NCBI RefSeq assembly: GCF_900114475.1
Contig: NZ_FOTE01000005.1
Span: forward strand, 372,001-436,000
Length of the DNA stretch: 64,000 nucleotides
Reading direction: 5' to 3'
DNA from: Paenibacillus sp. 1_12
Lineage (GTDB): Bacteria > Bacillota > Bacilli > Paenibacillales > NBRC-103111
Part shown: piece after piece, positions 53,800-63,340 of the stretch
Layout of the letters: every line of letters begins with the position of its first letter
How positions within the stretch are numbered: the first letter of the stretch is position 1
Program-made: the position numbers and the translations under genes
Notes under the pieces: generated by a model
The model's input: only the letters and a program-made list of their open reading frames with translations
Databases searched by the model: none
Told to the model about the DNA's origin: nothing

Positions 53800-54498
53800 T
53801 TAATTATTGTTCACATTTGCTTTGAGATTGGAAGATGATTTTTGCTCTTGGTGTTCCATATACCTTTGGAAAATCCAAATCATAAGGGTCAACCAAAATC
53901 CACTGACCATTAATGCACCGATAATGTCACTTGGATAATGCACGCCAAGATAAATCCGGCTTACACAAATCATGAAAATCATGAAGCAGCTCAATACAAT
54001 CAGCAAACTACGTCCTGGTCTTGTAGCTGTATGACGCCACAAAAGAAACGCCAAAGCCCCATACAATGCAATGGCTCCCATGGCATGACCACTGGGAAAG
54101 CTGAAGCCGGTTTCCTCTATCAAACGATAGACACTAGGACGCTCCCGGTGAAAAACCGCTTTTAAGAGTTGATTTAAAACTGCAGATCCGCCTAAAACTC
54201 CACTTAAAAAAATCAGTTCTTTACGGTGGCCGTGCACGAAGTATAAATAAATCATCGCCAAAAGGATGATAACTATGCAATATTTGGTTGAACCGATGGT
54301 GGTGAAAATTTCCATAACTTTGGTTAAACCTGGTTGTTCAAAGCTTTGTACAAAAGCTGCGAGGTTCAGATCAAATGAGTTCAATGGGTATTGGTTAGCT
54401 ACAATTGCCAACGCGCTAAAACCTACCAACAGTAAAAGACTGAAGTACATTATAATACGATGATGTCGTGTTTTTTTCAAGTATGATCCCACTTTCAT
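53800..54498 (-). CDS. PAP2-family membrane phosphatase
   Basis: 232 residues with about six membrane helices. The three PAP2 phosphatase motifs are present: KAVFHRERPS (KxxxxxRP), FPSGHAMG (PSGH) and SRIYLGVHYPSD (SRxxxxxHxxxD). Relatives remove phosphate from phosphatidate or undecaprenyl pyrophosphate at the membrane surface. The gene is 3 nt downstream of the lipoprotein gene and belongs to the same transcript. Confidence 0.92.
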   Translation of the reverse strand: MKVGSYLKKTRHHRIIMYFSLLLLVGFSALAIVANQYPLNSFDLNLAAFVQSFEQPGLTKVMEIFTTIGSTKYCIVIILLAMIYLYFVHGHRKELIFLSGVLGGSAVLNQLLKAVFHRERPSVYRLIEETGFSFPSGHAMGAIALYGALAFLLWRHTATRPGRSLLIVLSCFMIFMICVSRIYLGVHYPSDIIGALMVSGFWLTLMIWIFQRYMEHQEQKSSSNLKANVNNN

Positions 54499-54501
54499 TT
54501 A

Positions 54502-55044
54502 TTAAGGAATATGATTTAAATCAAGATGTCCCTGATATCCTTTTTTAACGGATAGCTTTAATGTATTGTTGCTCCATTCATAAATATCGAGCCCATTTCC
54601 TCCAGTACCCAAGGACCATCCCAGAATGATCTCTGGACGACCGTCCTTATTAATATCTGCAAACCCTGCCTTATCCAGGCCGTAGCCGAATCCCTTAGTA
54701 TCCCAAACGACTTGCCATTCCTCTTTATTTTGCTTCAATAATGCAGCCTTTAGTTTCCTTTCATTCAGAACATCTTCTTCGTATACCACTATAGCCTCAT
54801 TGATGCCGTCTCCATCCACATCACCGAATACAATGCCATTGCTCTCTTTTTCATGAACAGAGGCTAATAATCTAGCTCCGTCAGGAAGTAAGGTTTGGAA
54901 GGTTTTACTCCATTTATCCTTTTGGATCGTTCCTTCAGAGATAGGAGGCTTTATTAAGTCGATGGGAGAAGCAGGCATTCCACACCCGCCGAGCCACAAT
55001 ACCGTCGTCACGATGAGTCCTGTTGAAACCAACCTATTTACCAT
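54502..55044 (-). CDS. Lipoprotein with FG-GAP/VCBS-like repeats
   Basis: 180 residues with a type II signal peptide: hydrophobic core and lipobox LGGC (Cys21). Two calcium-loop-like repeats follow: FGDVDGDGINEAIVVY (about 72-87) and FADINKDGRPEIILGW (about 128-143), typical of FG-GAP/VCBS blades. Only two or so blades are present, too few for a closed propeller. Function unknown; it is likely a surface protein linked to the adjacent PAP2 phosphatase and two-component system. ATG follows GGGGGG. Confidence 0.82.
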   Translation of the reverse strand: MVNRLVSTGLIVTTVLWLGGCGMPASPIDLIKPPISEGTIQKDKWSKTFQTLLPDGARLLASVHEKESNGIVFGDVDGDGINEAIVVYEEDVLNERKLKAALLKQNKEEWQVVWDTKGFGYGLDKAGFADINKDGRPEIILGWSLGTGGNGLDIYEWSNNTLKLSVKKGYQGHLDLNHIP

Positions 55045-55140
55045 TTGTCCCCCCTGCTCTTCATTTATGATTGTTCATATTTTATTTTATATTTTTTTTG
55101 TAAATAATAGGTTATGAAAAAGTTAAAATTGTGTTTTTCC

Positions 55141-56523
55141 TTATTTTGGGAGAAATATCTCAACCTTTGTACCTAATCCCTCTTGACTTTCTATTAGCAG
55201 CTGACCGCCATGCAGTTTGATGATTTGCTCTGATATCGATAACCCGAGACCGCTGCCTGCTGCGTGGTTGTTTCCCTTGTAAAATTTTTGAAGGACATGA
55301 GCCATATCTCCCTCAGCAATTCCCGATCCCGTATCCTCTACGGAAATCATGACATATCCCTGAACTGAGTTAGCATAAAGCTGAATGCTGCCGTTAGGAT
55401 CTGTAAATTTGAGTGAGTTATCTAAAAGATTGATCAACACCTGTTTCAGTCTATTTTCGTCGGCTTGAATGATTGGGAGCGTATCGTCAGCATGTACTTC
55501 AAATGAAATACTTTGTCGTGCAGCCCTTGGAGCCATCTGTTTTCCAATATGCTGAATAAATTCGGAAATATGAAGTGAGGTAGAGGTTAAAACTATTCGT
55601 TCGTTATCCAATTTAGAAAAATCAAGCAGCTCATCTACCATTTCGGTCAACCTGTCTGTTTCCGTTTCGATGATTTCAAGACCGTCTTGTAGCATAGCAC
55701 CGCTGTCTTCCCGATTCGATATTAACGTGACAACCCAACCCTTAATGGAGGTTAACGGAGTGCGAAGCTCATGAGAAACTGAAGTAATAAAATCATTTTT
55801 GAGCTGTTCGTTTAGACGTATTTTAGCTGCCATCGTATTTAAGGTATCCGCCAACGAGCCAAGCTCATCTTGGTATTGTTTCTTTGCAGTAACGGAAAAG
55901 TCTCCTTCTGCCATTTTATCTGCCGCGAGCTTGAGCTCTGTGATTGAATTAGTGATGGTTCTGGATAGAAAGATGCCGAGAACCGTGACTATGGCGACAA
56001 CAAATAAGCCTACTGAAATAAAGACGACAAAAATATGATTGATGGTTTCCACCGTTTCGGTAAGAGAAGTCACAAACCTGACTGCACCTACGGTGATATC
56101 CTTAGCACGCAACGAATACGAGACCGCTAAAATATCTTCATGCGTGATTGGGTCATTTCCCCTCCATATTCCGATATTTCCGCTGAGTGCCTCCTGCACA
56201 TCCTGGTATTTAATCATACTTTTACCTACTAGATGTGAGGTTGAGTCTTGAAGAAGTTGTCCGGATGAGCTTATAATTTGTACCTGAGCAGCAGAATTTT
56301 GCGCAAATCCGTTCAGTAATCGTTCGGATTGTGCTTGCAAATCTTCATCAGCAAAATATTGATGAAAAAAAGAAGCAGACAATTCCGCTTGATTCATCAG
56401 AATGCGTTCAATATTGTGATAATAATAATACTTCACCGAAACCAGAAGGAAAATTTCCAGAATGGTTACTGTAATTAAAATAACAATCAAGTAACTTCCT
56501 ACTAATCTTTTTTGAATGCCCAA
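55141..56523 (-). CDS. PhoR/ResE-type membrane histidine kinase
   Basis: 460 residues: TM1 (about 9-32), an extracytoplasmic sensor (to about 162), TM2 (about 165-187), HAMP, HisKA with His in SVSHELRTPLTSIKGWVVT, and HATPase (NSLKF, DTGSGIAEGD, GSGLGLSI). It starts with TTG at 56523, 11 nt after AAAGGA, and lies 4 nt downstream of the response regulator gene. It may sense envelope stress, judging from the lipoprotein and phosphatase downstream. Confidence 0.93.
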   Translation of the reverse strand: MGIQKRLVGSYLIVILITVTILEIFLLVSVKYYYYHNIERILMNQAELSASFFHQYFADEDLQAQSERLLNGFAQNSAAQVQIISSSGQLLQDSTSHLVGKSMIKYQDVQEALSGNIGIWRGNDPITHEDILAVSYSLRAKDITVGAVRFVTSLTETVETINHIFVVFISVGLFVVAIVTVLGIFLSRTITNSITELKLAADKMAEGDFSVTAKKQYQDELGSLADTLNTMAAKIRLNEQLKNDFITSVSHELRTPLTSIKGWVVTLISNREDSGAMLQDGLEIIETETDRLTEMVDELLDFSKLDNERIVLTSTSLHISEFIQHIGKQMAPRAARQSISFEVHADDTLPIIQADENRLKQVLINLLDNSLKFTDPNGSIQLYANSVQGYVMISVEDTGSGIAEGDMAHVLQKFYKGNNHAAGSGLGLSISEQIIKLHGGQLLIESQEGLGTKVEIFLPK

Positions 56524-56527
56524 CTAT

Positions 56528-57235
56528 TCAACCGTCCTTTCTCCAACGGTAGCCCAGTCCCCATACAGTTTCGATCAACTGTGGTTTGGAGCAGTCGTCC
56601 TCCATCTTTTCTCTCAGTTTTCTTACATGGACATCTACGGTTTTGGTATCGCCCACATAATCTACTCCCCATATAAGGTTCAAGAGTATGTCCCTGGATA
56701 ACGCTTTGTCAGGGTTTTCCAAAAATACTTTAACCATTTGGTACTCCTTGGGAGTCACTTCTATTAAACAATCGTGTTTGAACAACTTCTTAGAATCAAG
56801 ATCAAGAAGGATCGAACCCGATTGAAGTGTTGTTCTCTGAGGGGGTCCGATCACTTTCTGGGTACGGCGTAATATCGTTCTTATTCTTGCAACGAGTTCT
56901 AATGGATTAAACGGTTTTACAATATAATCGTCCGCACCAAGCTCAAGTCCCTTGATTTTGTCCAGATCTTGACCACGCGCAGTTATAAAGATGATAACAA
57001 TGTCGGGGTCCCTATCTCTTAACCTCCTGCACAATTCGAAACCATCCATATCGGGAAGCATGATGTCCAGAACAACCACATCAGGCCGATTTGCAGCAAA
57101 CATACTTAGAGCCAACTCACCCAAAGCAGCTTCACTGACGCTAAAATTGTTTCTATCCAAATTAATTGCTACAAAACGTCTAATATGATCATCATCCTCA
57201 ACGATGAGAACTTGATTACGGTCTAAAGTGTTCAC
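56528..57235 (-). CDS. OmpR/PhoB-family response regulator
   Basis: 235 residues: receiver with Asp57 in VVLDIMLPDMDG, Thr in FITARG and Lys in VKPFNPLELVARIR, then a winged helix (SRDILLNLIWGVDYVGDTKT, DVHVRKLREKM). GTG at 57235 follows TAGGAGG. It is the first gene of a probable operon with the kinase, lipoprotein and PAP2 phosphatase. Confidence 0.94.
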   Translation of the reverse strand: MNTLDRNQVLIVEDDDHIRRFVAINLDRNNFSVSEAALGELALSMFAANRPDVVVLDIMLPDMDGFELCRRLRDRDPDIVIIFITARGQDLDKIKGLELGADDYIVKPFNPLELVARIRTILRRTQKVIGPPQRTTLQSGSILLDLDSKKLFKHDCLIEVTPKEYQMVKVFLENPDKALSRDILLNLIWGVDYVGDTKTVDVHVRKLREKMEDDCSKPQLIETVWGLGYRWRKDG

Positions 57236-57330
57236 TTACAATCCTCCTAAAACAGGCAATGCTTTCCGTTGAGCTCACTGCATGTAGCCATTCTTCTGTT
57301 CGTAAACATTACGAATATTCAGTTCTCCAC

Positions 57331-57362
57331 AAAAAAAGCTCTCCCTAGGATCAGAGAGAGCT
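57331..57362 (-). terminator. Intrinsic terminator
   Basis: AGCTCTC and GAGAGCT pair (57338-57344 with 57356-57362) and a T7 tract follows on the minus strand. It lies downstream of the sugar-permease remnant. Confidence 0.8.
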
Positions 57363-57514
57363 GGCTGTTTCATCGTTATCTCGTTTCGCTAAGAATTGAA
57401 ATCGTCAAACTTATAGCCTCACCTTAACGAAGACCTATCATTTATATTGAATGGTACTCTCGAAATTGCAGGCTGTCAATAGTTACACGATGTTAAACTC
57501 GAATCGAACGACTT

Positions 57515-57718
57515 CTATCCTTTTACGGTACCGATTAAGACGCATTTAACGAAATATTTTTGCAGGAATGGACACACAACCAGCAGCGGAACAAACATCA
57601 CCATAATGCCGGCAGACCGAAGCGAATGCGGCGTCAACAGCTCCTGGATATCCTGCGGCTGCAGATTGTTCATACTTTGCAGCAATGATTGGTAGGTGAT
57701 CATATTTTGCACGGGCAC
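57515..57718 (-). pseudogene. C-terminal remnant of a sugar ABC permease (YtcP/LplC-like)
   Basis: 67 codons reading MITYQSLLQSMNNLQPQDIQ then LLTPHSLRSAGIMVMFVPLL and ending PFLQKYFVKCVLIGTVKG. The ending matches the highly conserved C-terminus of YtcP/LplC-type permeases (PFLQKYFVKGVxxGSVKG). These are about 300 residues, so about 75% is missing. Two Cys replace common residues (VCPF and VKCV). No start signal is visible. Confidence 0.82.
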
Positions 57719-57728
57719 AGCCAGGTTA

Positions 57729-57752
57729 AAAAGAGCCTGATTTCACAGGCTG
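57729..57752 (-). terminator. Intrinsic terminator after the chemoreceptor
   Basis: AGCCTG and CAGGCT pair (57734-57739 with 57746-57751) and TCTTTTTAAC follows on the minus strand. Confidence 0.8.
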
Positions 57753-57795
57753 CTCATGTTCGTGTCACGCTGTCCACTCTGAGGAGTCGGAACGT

Positions 57796-59598
57796 CTATT
57801 CGGCTGTTACCTTGAAGCTGCCAACCAGATCACTTAAATCTTGGGCCACATTGCTTAACAAGTAGGCAGAAGCCGCAATCTCGTTGACGGAAACGAGCTG
57901 CCCATCTGTTGTGGCTGCCACGGTTTTGGCAGAAGAGGAGGATCTTCGTGCAATACTGCTCATTTCAAGGATAGATGCAGAAACATGCTGGGAGCTGGCA
58001 GCCATCTGCTGGGCCGCTGAGGCTGCATCCTGAATTTTATCAGTCACGTTCTCGGTGGACTGTACGATGTTTGAGAAAGAGTTACTAACGTTTTCGATAG
58101 CCGTAATCCCTTGCTCTACAGCATGTAACCCTTGTTTCATCGTACCTGCAGCATGTTGGGTATCATTTTGGATTTTATTAATAATATCTGTAATCTGTTT
58201 AACAGCTACGTTGGATTGCTCGGCCAGCTTGCGCACTTCTTGGGAAACTACTGCAAATCCACGTCCGTGTTCCCCAGCTCTCGCCGACTCAATAGCTGCA
58301 TTCAGTGCCAACATAACCGTTTGTTTGGCTATGTCGCCTATCAGCTTGGTGATCATTCCGATTTCATGTGAATGCCCTTCCAATCGCTGCATTTCTTCAC
58401 CGGAGCGTCTGACAGATTCGCTAATATTGTTCATAATCCCGACAAAAGCTTGCATTGTGTTGTTGCCAGCTTCTGCTTGGCGAGATGTCTCTACAGCCAG
58501 CTCTGATACTTCGGCTGTGGATTGAGCGATCCTGAGCGCGCCCATTGTCATTTCCTCCATCGCCATGCTTGTTTCCGTAGCGCTTTGCATCTGATTCTCG
58601 GAACCCGCAGCTACGATTTGTACAGACTGAGTGACGTGTTCAGCGGCCTTGGCATTTTTCTCGGAGCTCTCCAGTAACTGTTCAGAGGAAGCAGCTACAT
58701 GAGTAGACGCATCTTGTATTTGCAACAAAAGAGTCCGCAGATTCAACGACATCTTATTTAATGAAGTGACTAACTGTCCAATTTCGTCCCGATTGCTTAC
58801 TTGTAGATTGTTCAGGGTAAGATCGCCATCCGCTATTCGTTGCAGCGCTAACGAAACCTGCCCTATAGGATTGGCAAAATGGTTGGAAATGACTATCGAC
58901 AATCCGATAGCTGCCGCTACAGCAATGAGAAGCGTTAAGATCGTATCCCTCAGCGCGTTTTGATAAAGCTGTTTACTTTCTTCGGTAGAAACGAGAGCTC
59001 CGTCATGATTCAGCTTGACTAACAGATCGATCTGCTTTTGCATCGTATGATAGGCGCCCTGTGTGGTGGTTAGCATCTTCGTAATTTGACCAGCGTACGT
59101 TCCGGAACCTTCTACGAAGTTCACTCTCTGTGATAGTACAAATGCATCGGAATAATAGTCCTTATAATTCCTCCACGCCTTAGTCAAGGTATCGAAATAG
59201 GCTTGTTCCTCTTCGGTTTTGATTTTCGTTGCATATTGTTCCATATTGGCTTCAACCGCGGTGAACAGCTTTCCCGCTTCAGGCATAAACTGCTTTTTAT
59301 TGTCCTCATTTGGCTCCATGATCATGGTGGCCTGCAAGGCAAGCATTTGTTCGGCCAGCAAATTAATCCTGTTAATCGTTTCTATACTAAATAGCCAGGA
59401 AGTCGTGATTTTCTCGTTTTCCAGCTGCATGGACGCTATTTTGCTCATACTGATCCATCCAAGTACACCTAAAAGTACAATCATCACCAAAAAGGACCCA
59501 AGCAGTTTTTTTCTTACCGTGAGTGCGAGAGTCGAAGATTGAATGGCAGTCCATACTTTGTCCCAATCACGACGTAACCGTAATCCTCTGATCCTCAT
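57796..59598 (-). CDS. Methyl-accepting chemotaxis protein
   Basis: 600 residues. TM1 (about 30-50) and TM2 (about 210-232) flank a helical-bundle sensor (4HB type). HAMP is followed by a cytosolic coiled coil with the conserved hairpin tip ([20 protein letters not shown], then [20 protein letters not shown]). It carries the usual methylation-helix sequences and couples ligand sensing to CheA. The N-terminal cytosolic extension (about 28 residues before TM1) is longer than usual. Ligand unknown. ATG follows GGAGGAG. Confidence 0.95.
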   Translation of the reverse strand: MRIRGLRLRRDWDKVWTAIQSSTLALTVRKKLLGSFLVMIVLLGVLGWISMSKIASMQLENEKITTSWLFSIETINRINLLAEQMLALQATMIMEPNEDNKKQFMPEAGKLFTAVEANMEQYATKIKTEEEQAYFDTLTKAWRNYKDYYSDAFVLSQRVNFVEGSGTYAGQITKMLTTTQGAYHTMQKQIDLLVKLNHDGALVSTEESKQLYQNALRDTILTLLIAVAAAIGLSIVISNHFANPIGQVSLALQRIADGDLTLNNLQVSNRDEIGQLVTSLNKMSLNLRTLLLQIQDASTHVAASSEQLLESSEKNAKAAEHVTQSVQIVAAGSENQMQSATETSMAMEEMTMGALRIAQSTAEVSELAVETSRQAEAGNNTMQAFVGIMNNISESVRRSGEEMQRLEGHSHEIGMITKLIGDIAKQTVMLALNAAIESARAGEHGRGFAVVSQEVRKLAEQSNVAVKQITDIINKIQNDTQHAAGTMKQGLHAVEQGITAIENVSNSFSNIVQSTENVTDKIQDAASAAQQMAASSQHVSASILEMSSIARRSSSSAKTVAATTDGQLVSVNEIAASAYLLSNVAQDLSDLVGSFKVTAE

Positions 59599-59629
59599 AC
59601 CTAAATCTCCTCCATCACAATCTTACTTC

Positions 59630-59838
59630 CTATATAAGATGAACCAAAGAAACACACAGCCCGAGCGGAGAAAGCAGACCCTTCTGGAGAAACGGAGTGT
59701 TCGCCTTTGCAGACGGATTCTTACCCTTACCCCTATGGGGCTAAGAATCGAAAGAATCTGGCTGCAACAGCGATTGGAAGAGGGGTATGCTTTCGTAGCG
59801 CCTCTTTGCTGTCATGATGTTTAGTTCATCTTATATAG
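59630..59838. mobile_element. MITE-like element with 15-bp terminal inverted repeats (copy B of dispersed repeat)
   Basis: CTATATAAGATGAAC (59630-59644) and its perfect complement GTTCATCTTATATAG (59824-59838) bound a 209-bp non-coding segment. The interior aligns with the reverse complement of 16950-17060. No transposase is present and target-site duplications are not clear. Size, terminal repeats and multiple copies fit a MITE. It occupies most of the 338-nt gap between the chemoreceptor and the UvrA-like gene. Confidence 0.6.
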
Positions 59839-59935
59839 TAATAATTGTAATGGAGAAATGTCAGACGAATATTAATTTTATTTGTTGATTTGATTAATAT
59901 CATAGATAAAATCTATGTGAACCTATAAAAACTGA

Positions 59936-62440
59936 TCAGAGTCCTTCGACCAAAATCCGTTTCAAAAACATGCCTGTGTAAGAACCCGGAACTTCGGCTA
60001 CCTGCTCTGGTGTACCTTCGGCTACAAGTTTGCCGCCGGCAGAGCCTCCTTCCGGGCCAATATCGATCACCCAATCGGATTCACGGATCAGCTCCAAGCT
60101 GTGCTCGACAACGACAACAGTATTTCCCGTGTTGACGAGTTTATTCAGTAGGACATGAAGCTGCTTAATATCAGACGGATGGAGACCGGTCGTCGGCTCA
60201 TCCAACAGATAGAGCGTATGGTTTTTGGATGGTTTACTCAGCTCTTTGGCCAGCCTGATCCGCTGTCCCTCGCCTCCAGATAAGGTTTTGACTGACTGAC
60301 CCCATTTCAGGTAACCCAGCCCTACCTCACACAGCATCGTGATTATACCTGCAATTTTGGCCTCCGACTTGAGGATCGGCAAACTTTCCTGCACCGAGAT
60401 ATTCAGCAGATCCGAGATGGAGAACCCTTCATACTGAACCTGCAGGACCTCGTCAGTAAACCTTCTCCCCTTGCAATCGTGGCATTTCACTTCTAGATCA
60501 GGCAGGAAATTCATATCTACGGATAATACACCCAAACCCTGGCATGTCTCGCAACGACCTCCTGGTGTATTAAATGAAAAATGCTTCGAAGTCAGCTTGC
60601 GTTCCTTAGCCTCAGGCAATCCAGCAAACAGCTGGCGCAGGTGTGTAAACACATCTGTATAGGTAGCGACATTGGAGCGCTGCATTCTCCCCATTGGCGT
60701 TTGGTCAAAGATCACGATATTACCGACTTGCTCCAAGCCCGTCATTTCCTTGTATCCCATCTGTTCGGTTCCTTTCGGACTTCCTTGGGCAAGGATATCG
60801 AATACAAGCGTGGATTTGCCCGATCCAGAAACCCCCGTTACGGATACTAGGCAGCCAAGCGGAAAGGAAACTACAGGGATATTAATATTTCGGATCTGAG
60901 CTTCCCGGATCGTGATATGCTGTCCGTTCCCTTTTCTGCGGACACGTGTAGGCGTCGAGAGACTCTCTTCTCTCAAATAAGCGCCAGTAACCGAAAGCTC
61001 ACTTGCCATCAATTCCTCCAGGCTGCCTTCACCTACAACGACCCCGCCGTTTAATCCAGCACCAGGACCTATATCGATAATATGATCAGCAGCACGCATC
61101 ATCTCAACATCGTGCTCGATAACGAGGACTGTATTGCCCAGATCGCGCAGCTCCTGAAGCACCCTAATGAGGCCAACCGTATCTCGTGGATGAAGCCCTG
61201 TTGTCGGTTCATCCAAAATATACAGCACGCCAGTCAGGCCAGAACCGAGCAGCGATGCGAGCCGAAGTCGTTGAGCTTCTCCGCCAGACAGTGTTACCGT
61301 CTGCCTATTCATGGAAAGGTAGCCGAGTCCTACATCCATAATCCGCTTTAACCGTACAGGCATGTCATGGAGGATCGGCTCAAGCAGATGAAGTCCTTCA
61401 ATCGGAAGCACCGCTTGCAACCCTCTCGTCCACTCATAGACATCGCCGAGCGACCAGTCCGATATCTCAGTGATAGATGCGTCAGCTACCTCAACAAGAC
61501 GAATTTCTTTTTTCAAGCGAGCTCCGTGGCATTCAGGGCATAGCTGTTCATGAAAAAAGCTTCCGTCTTTTTCCTGGGCGCCTGACTCACCCTCCTTCTC
61601 CTTGTAACGACGCCACAAACCAGGAATAACACCTTCAAATTTAGTGCCTTGGACAGGCTTCACATTCGGATAATGGCGCTTGAATGCCTCACTCTCGACT
61701 CCGTAGTAGAGCAAATCACGCTGAATTTCACCATAATCCTTCAAGGGCTGATCAGGGTCAAGGTCAAATCCATAATGCTTACCAGCAGCTATCAAAATAC
61801 GGATCTGAATATCACGATGCACGCCGTTTAGAGAAGCAACGCCCCCGCCGCGTATGCTGAGCTCCTGATTAAAAACAGCCGCTTCATTAATGCTTGCCAC
61901 ATGACCAAGCCCACTGCATACTTCACAAGCTCCCTCTGGCTTGTTGAAGGAAAAGTGTGACATCCCGAGCTTCTCAAGCTCTGTATGGCAATGCGGACAG
62001 CGCACCGTTTGACGTTCCATCTCATCGTCTTCCTCTGCCAACAGTCCTGCCGGCTCAAAAGAAGGCGGGATGCTGCCGCTGCAGGATGAGCATATTCGCT
62101 CCCCTAGTCTGGAAAAGATAAAACGGACATACGTGTAGATGTCGGTCACAGTCCCGACCGTCGAGCGCGGGTTGCGGTTGGTCACATGTTGTCCAACACT
62201 GATGGACGGGGACAATCCTTCAATAGATTCGACCTTTGGCTTGCTGATCGAATCCGATGTCAAGCCCATGGATTCCATATACTGTCTCTGACATTCCCGC
62301 TGAAGCGTATCCATAGCCAACGTCGATTTGCCAGAGCCCGAAGGACCTGTCAGTACGACCAGCTTGTGCTTAGGGATCGAAAGCGAGACATTCTTCAGGT
62401 TATTCTCCCGTGCACCCTTTATAACAATAGCGTCTTTCAT
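59936..62440 (-). CDS. UvrA-like ATPase (UvrA2 / drug-resistance type)
   Basis: 834 residues, shorter than housekeeping UvrA (about 940). Two ABC modules are present: Walker [10 protein letters not shown] and GVSGSGKST, signatures [12 protein letters not shown] and [12 protein letters not shown], Walker [10 protein letters not shown] in both. Zinc-binding Cys pairs are visible (CPHC ... CEVC and CETC ... CHDC). The DNA-binding insert of UvrA is reduced, as in UvrA2 proteins such as DrrC, which give drug or DNA-damage tolerance. A MarR regulator is divergently transcribed, suggesting inducible expression. ATG follows GGAGG. Confidence 0.92.
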   Translation of the reverse strand: MKDAIVIKGARENNLKNVSLSIPKHKLVVLTGPSGSGKSTLAMDTLQRECQRQYMESMGLTSDSISKPKVESIEGLSPSISVGQHVTNRNPRSTVGTVTDIYTYVRFIFSRLGERICSSCSGSIPPSFEPAGLLAEEDDEMERQTVRCPHCHTELEKLGMSHFSFNKPEGACEVCSGLGHVASINEAAVFNQELSIRGGGVASLNGVHRDIQIRILIAAGKHYGFDLDPDQPLKDYGEIQRDLLYYGVESEAFKRHYPNVKPVQGTKFEGVIPGLWRRYKEKEGESGAQEKDGSFFHEQLCPECHGARLKKEIRLVEVADASITEISDWSLGDVYEWTRGLQAVLPIEGLHLLEPILHDMPVRLKRIMDVGLGYLSMNRQTVTLSGGEAQRLRLASLLGSGLTGVLYILDEPTTGLHPRDTVGLIRVLQELRDLGNTVLVIEHDVEMMRAADHIIDIGPGAGLNGGVVVGEGSLEELMASELSVTGAYLREESLSTPTRVRRKGNGQHITIREAQIRNINIPVVSFPLGCLVSVTGVSGSGKSTLVFDILAQGSPKGTEQMGYKEMTGLEQVGNIVIFDQTPMGRMQRSNVATYTDVFTHLRQLFAGLPEAKERKLTSKHFSFNTPGGRCETCQGLGVLSVDMNFLPDLEVKCHDCKGRRFTDEVLQVQYEGFSISDLLNISVQESLPILKSEAKIAGIITMLCEVGLGYLKWGQSVKTLSGGEGQRIRLAKELSKPSKNHTLYLLDEPTTGLHPSDIKQLHVLLNKLVNTGNTVVVVEHSLELIRESDWVIDIGPEGGSAGGKLVAEGTPEQVAEVPGSYTGMFLKRILVEGL

Positions 62441-62664
62441 AATAAATCCTCCACATGTTCAATTTGATCATATCGTTAAGGGGATCGTCCTCAGAGCTTC
62501 CCGTTATACATGGTGTTATGTTGTTATGCTGCTATGCTATATCCTTTGCAAATTAGCAAAAATTTCGATAGAATAAATTCGATTAATCATACGTCCATCC
62601 ATTATCTTTTATATCTAGTATCTTGATGATCGAGATGTTTATATCTTAAAAGGAGGGTTGTCTT

Positions 62665-63159
62665 TTGTCAAGCGATCACCAAGATCAACCAACAGATCTA
62701 CAGGAAAATTTCACCTTACGCATGCGAGGCTTGGGAACCCGAACAGTACTATACCAGCAGCATGTAGCTACGTCTCTCGGGTTATACAATAATGATTTTT
62801 TATCCATAGATATCTTACACGAAAAAGGTCCCATCACCGCTGGTGAGCTGTCAAAACTAACCGGACTCGCTACAGGAAGCGTTACCGCATTAATTGACCG
62901 ACTTGAAAAAAACGGTTTTGTACGCAGACAAAATGATCCAAATGATCGCCGCAAAGTCATTATTGTCCCTTTATATGAAAATAAAGAAGAGGTCAGCACT
63001 ACGTACCTCCCCCTTCACACCGCGATGGTTAAACTGGCTTCCTCCTATACCATAGAAGAGCTAGAGCTCATTACACAGTTTTTAGGCAAAGCGAGTACGG
63101 TCCTGGAAGAGCAGATTCATCATCTCAGCTCCAAGACAAGCAGTAAATCTTCTTCCTGA
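62665..63159 (+). CDS. MarR-family regulator
   Basis: 164 residues with a MarR winged helix (LSKLTGLATGSVTALIDRLE, KNGFVRRQNDPNDRRKVII: recognition helix and the DxR wing). TTG start at 62665 follows AAGGAGGG. It is divergent from the UvrA2-like gene and probably represses it and itself. Confidence 0.92.
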   Translation: MSSDHQDQPTDLQENFTLRMRGLGTRTVLYQQHVATSLGLYNNDFLSIDILHEKGPITAGELSKLTGLATGSVTALIDRLEKNGFVRRQNDPNDRRKVIIVPLYENKEEVSTTYLPLHTAMVKLASSYTIEELELITQFLGKASTVLEEQIHHLSSKTSSKSSS

Positions 63160-63178
63160 ACCTTATAGCTTAAACACA

Positions 63179-63230
63179 AAAGGACGATATTCCGGATAGG
63201 TCAAAAATGACTTCGCGGTATCGTCCTTTT
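63179..63230 (+). terminator. Intrinsic terminator after the MarR gene
   Basis: A long imperfect hairpin with outer stem AGGACGATA / TATCGTCCT (63181-63227) and inner TCA/TGA pairs, followed by TTT. It ends the MarR transcript. Confidence 0.8.
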
Positions 63231-63340
63231 ATTGCATTTTTGTGATATTCAAGAATTTATTAGAAAACAGAGCTCGCCAATCCGCGAAGCTCCGTTATTT
63301 CTAAACGACTTCTGCCCACATCATATTTAACAAAGCCTGG

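Noticed and set aside
57515-57718. Intact small membrane protein
   Set aside because: It aligns only with the last quarter of YtcP-type permeases and lacks a start and ribosome site.
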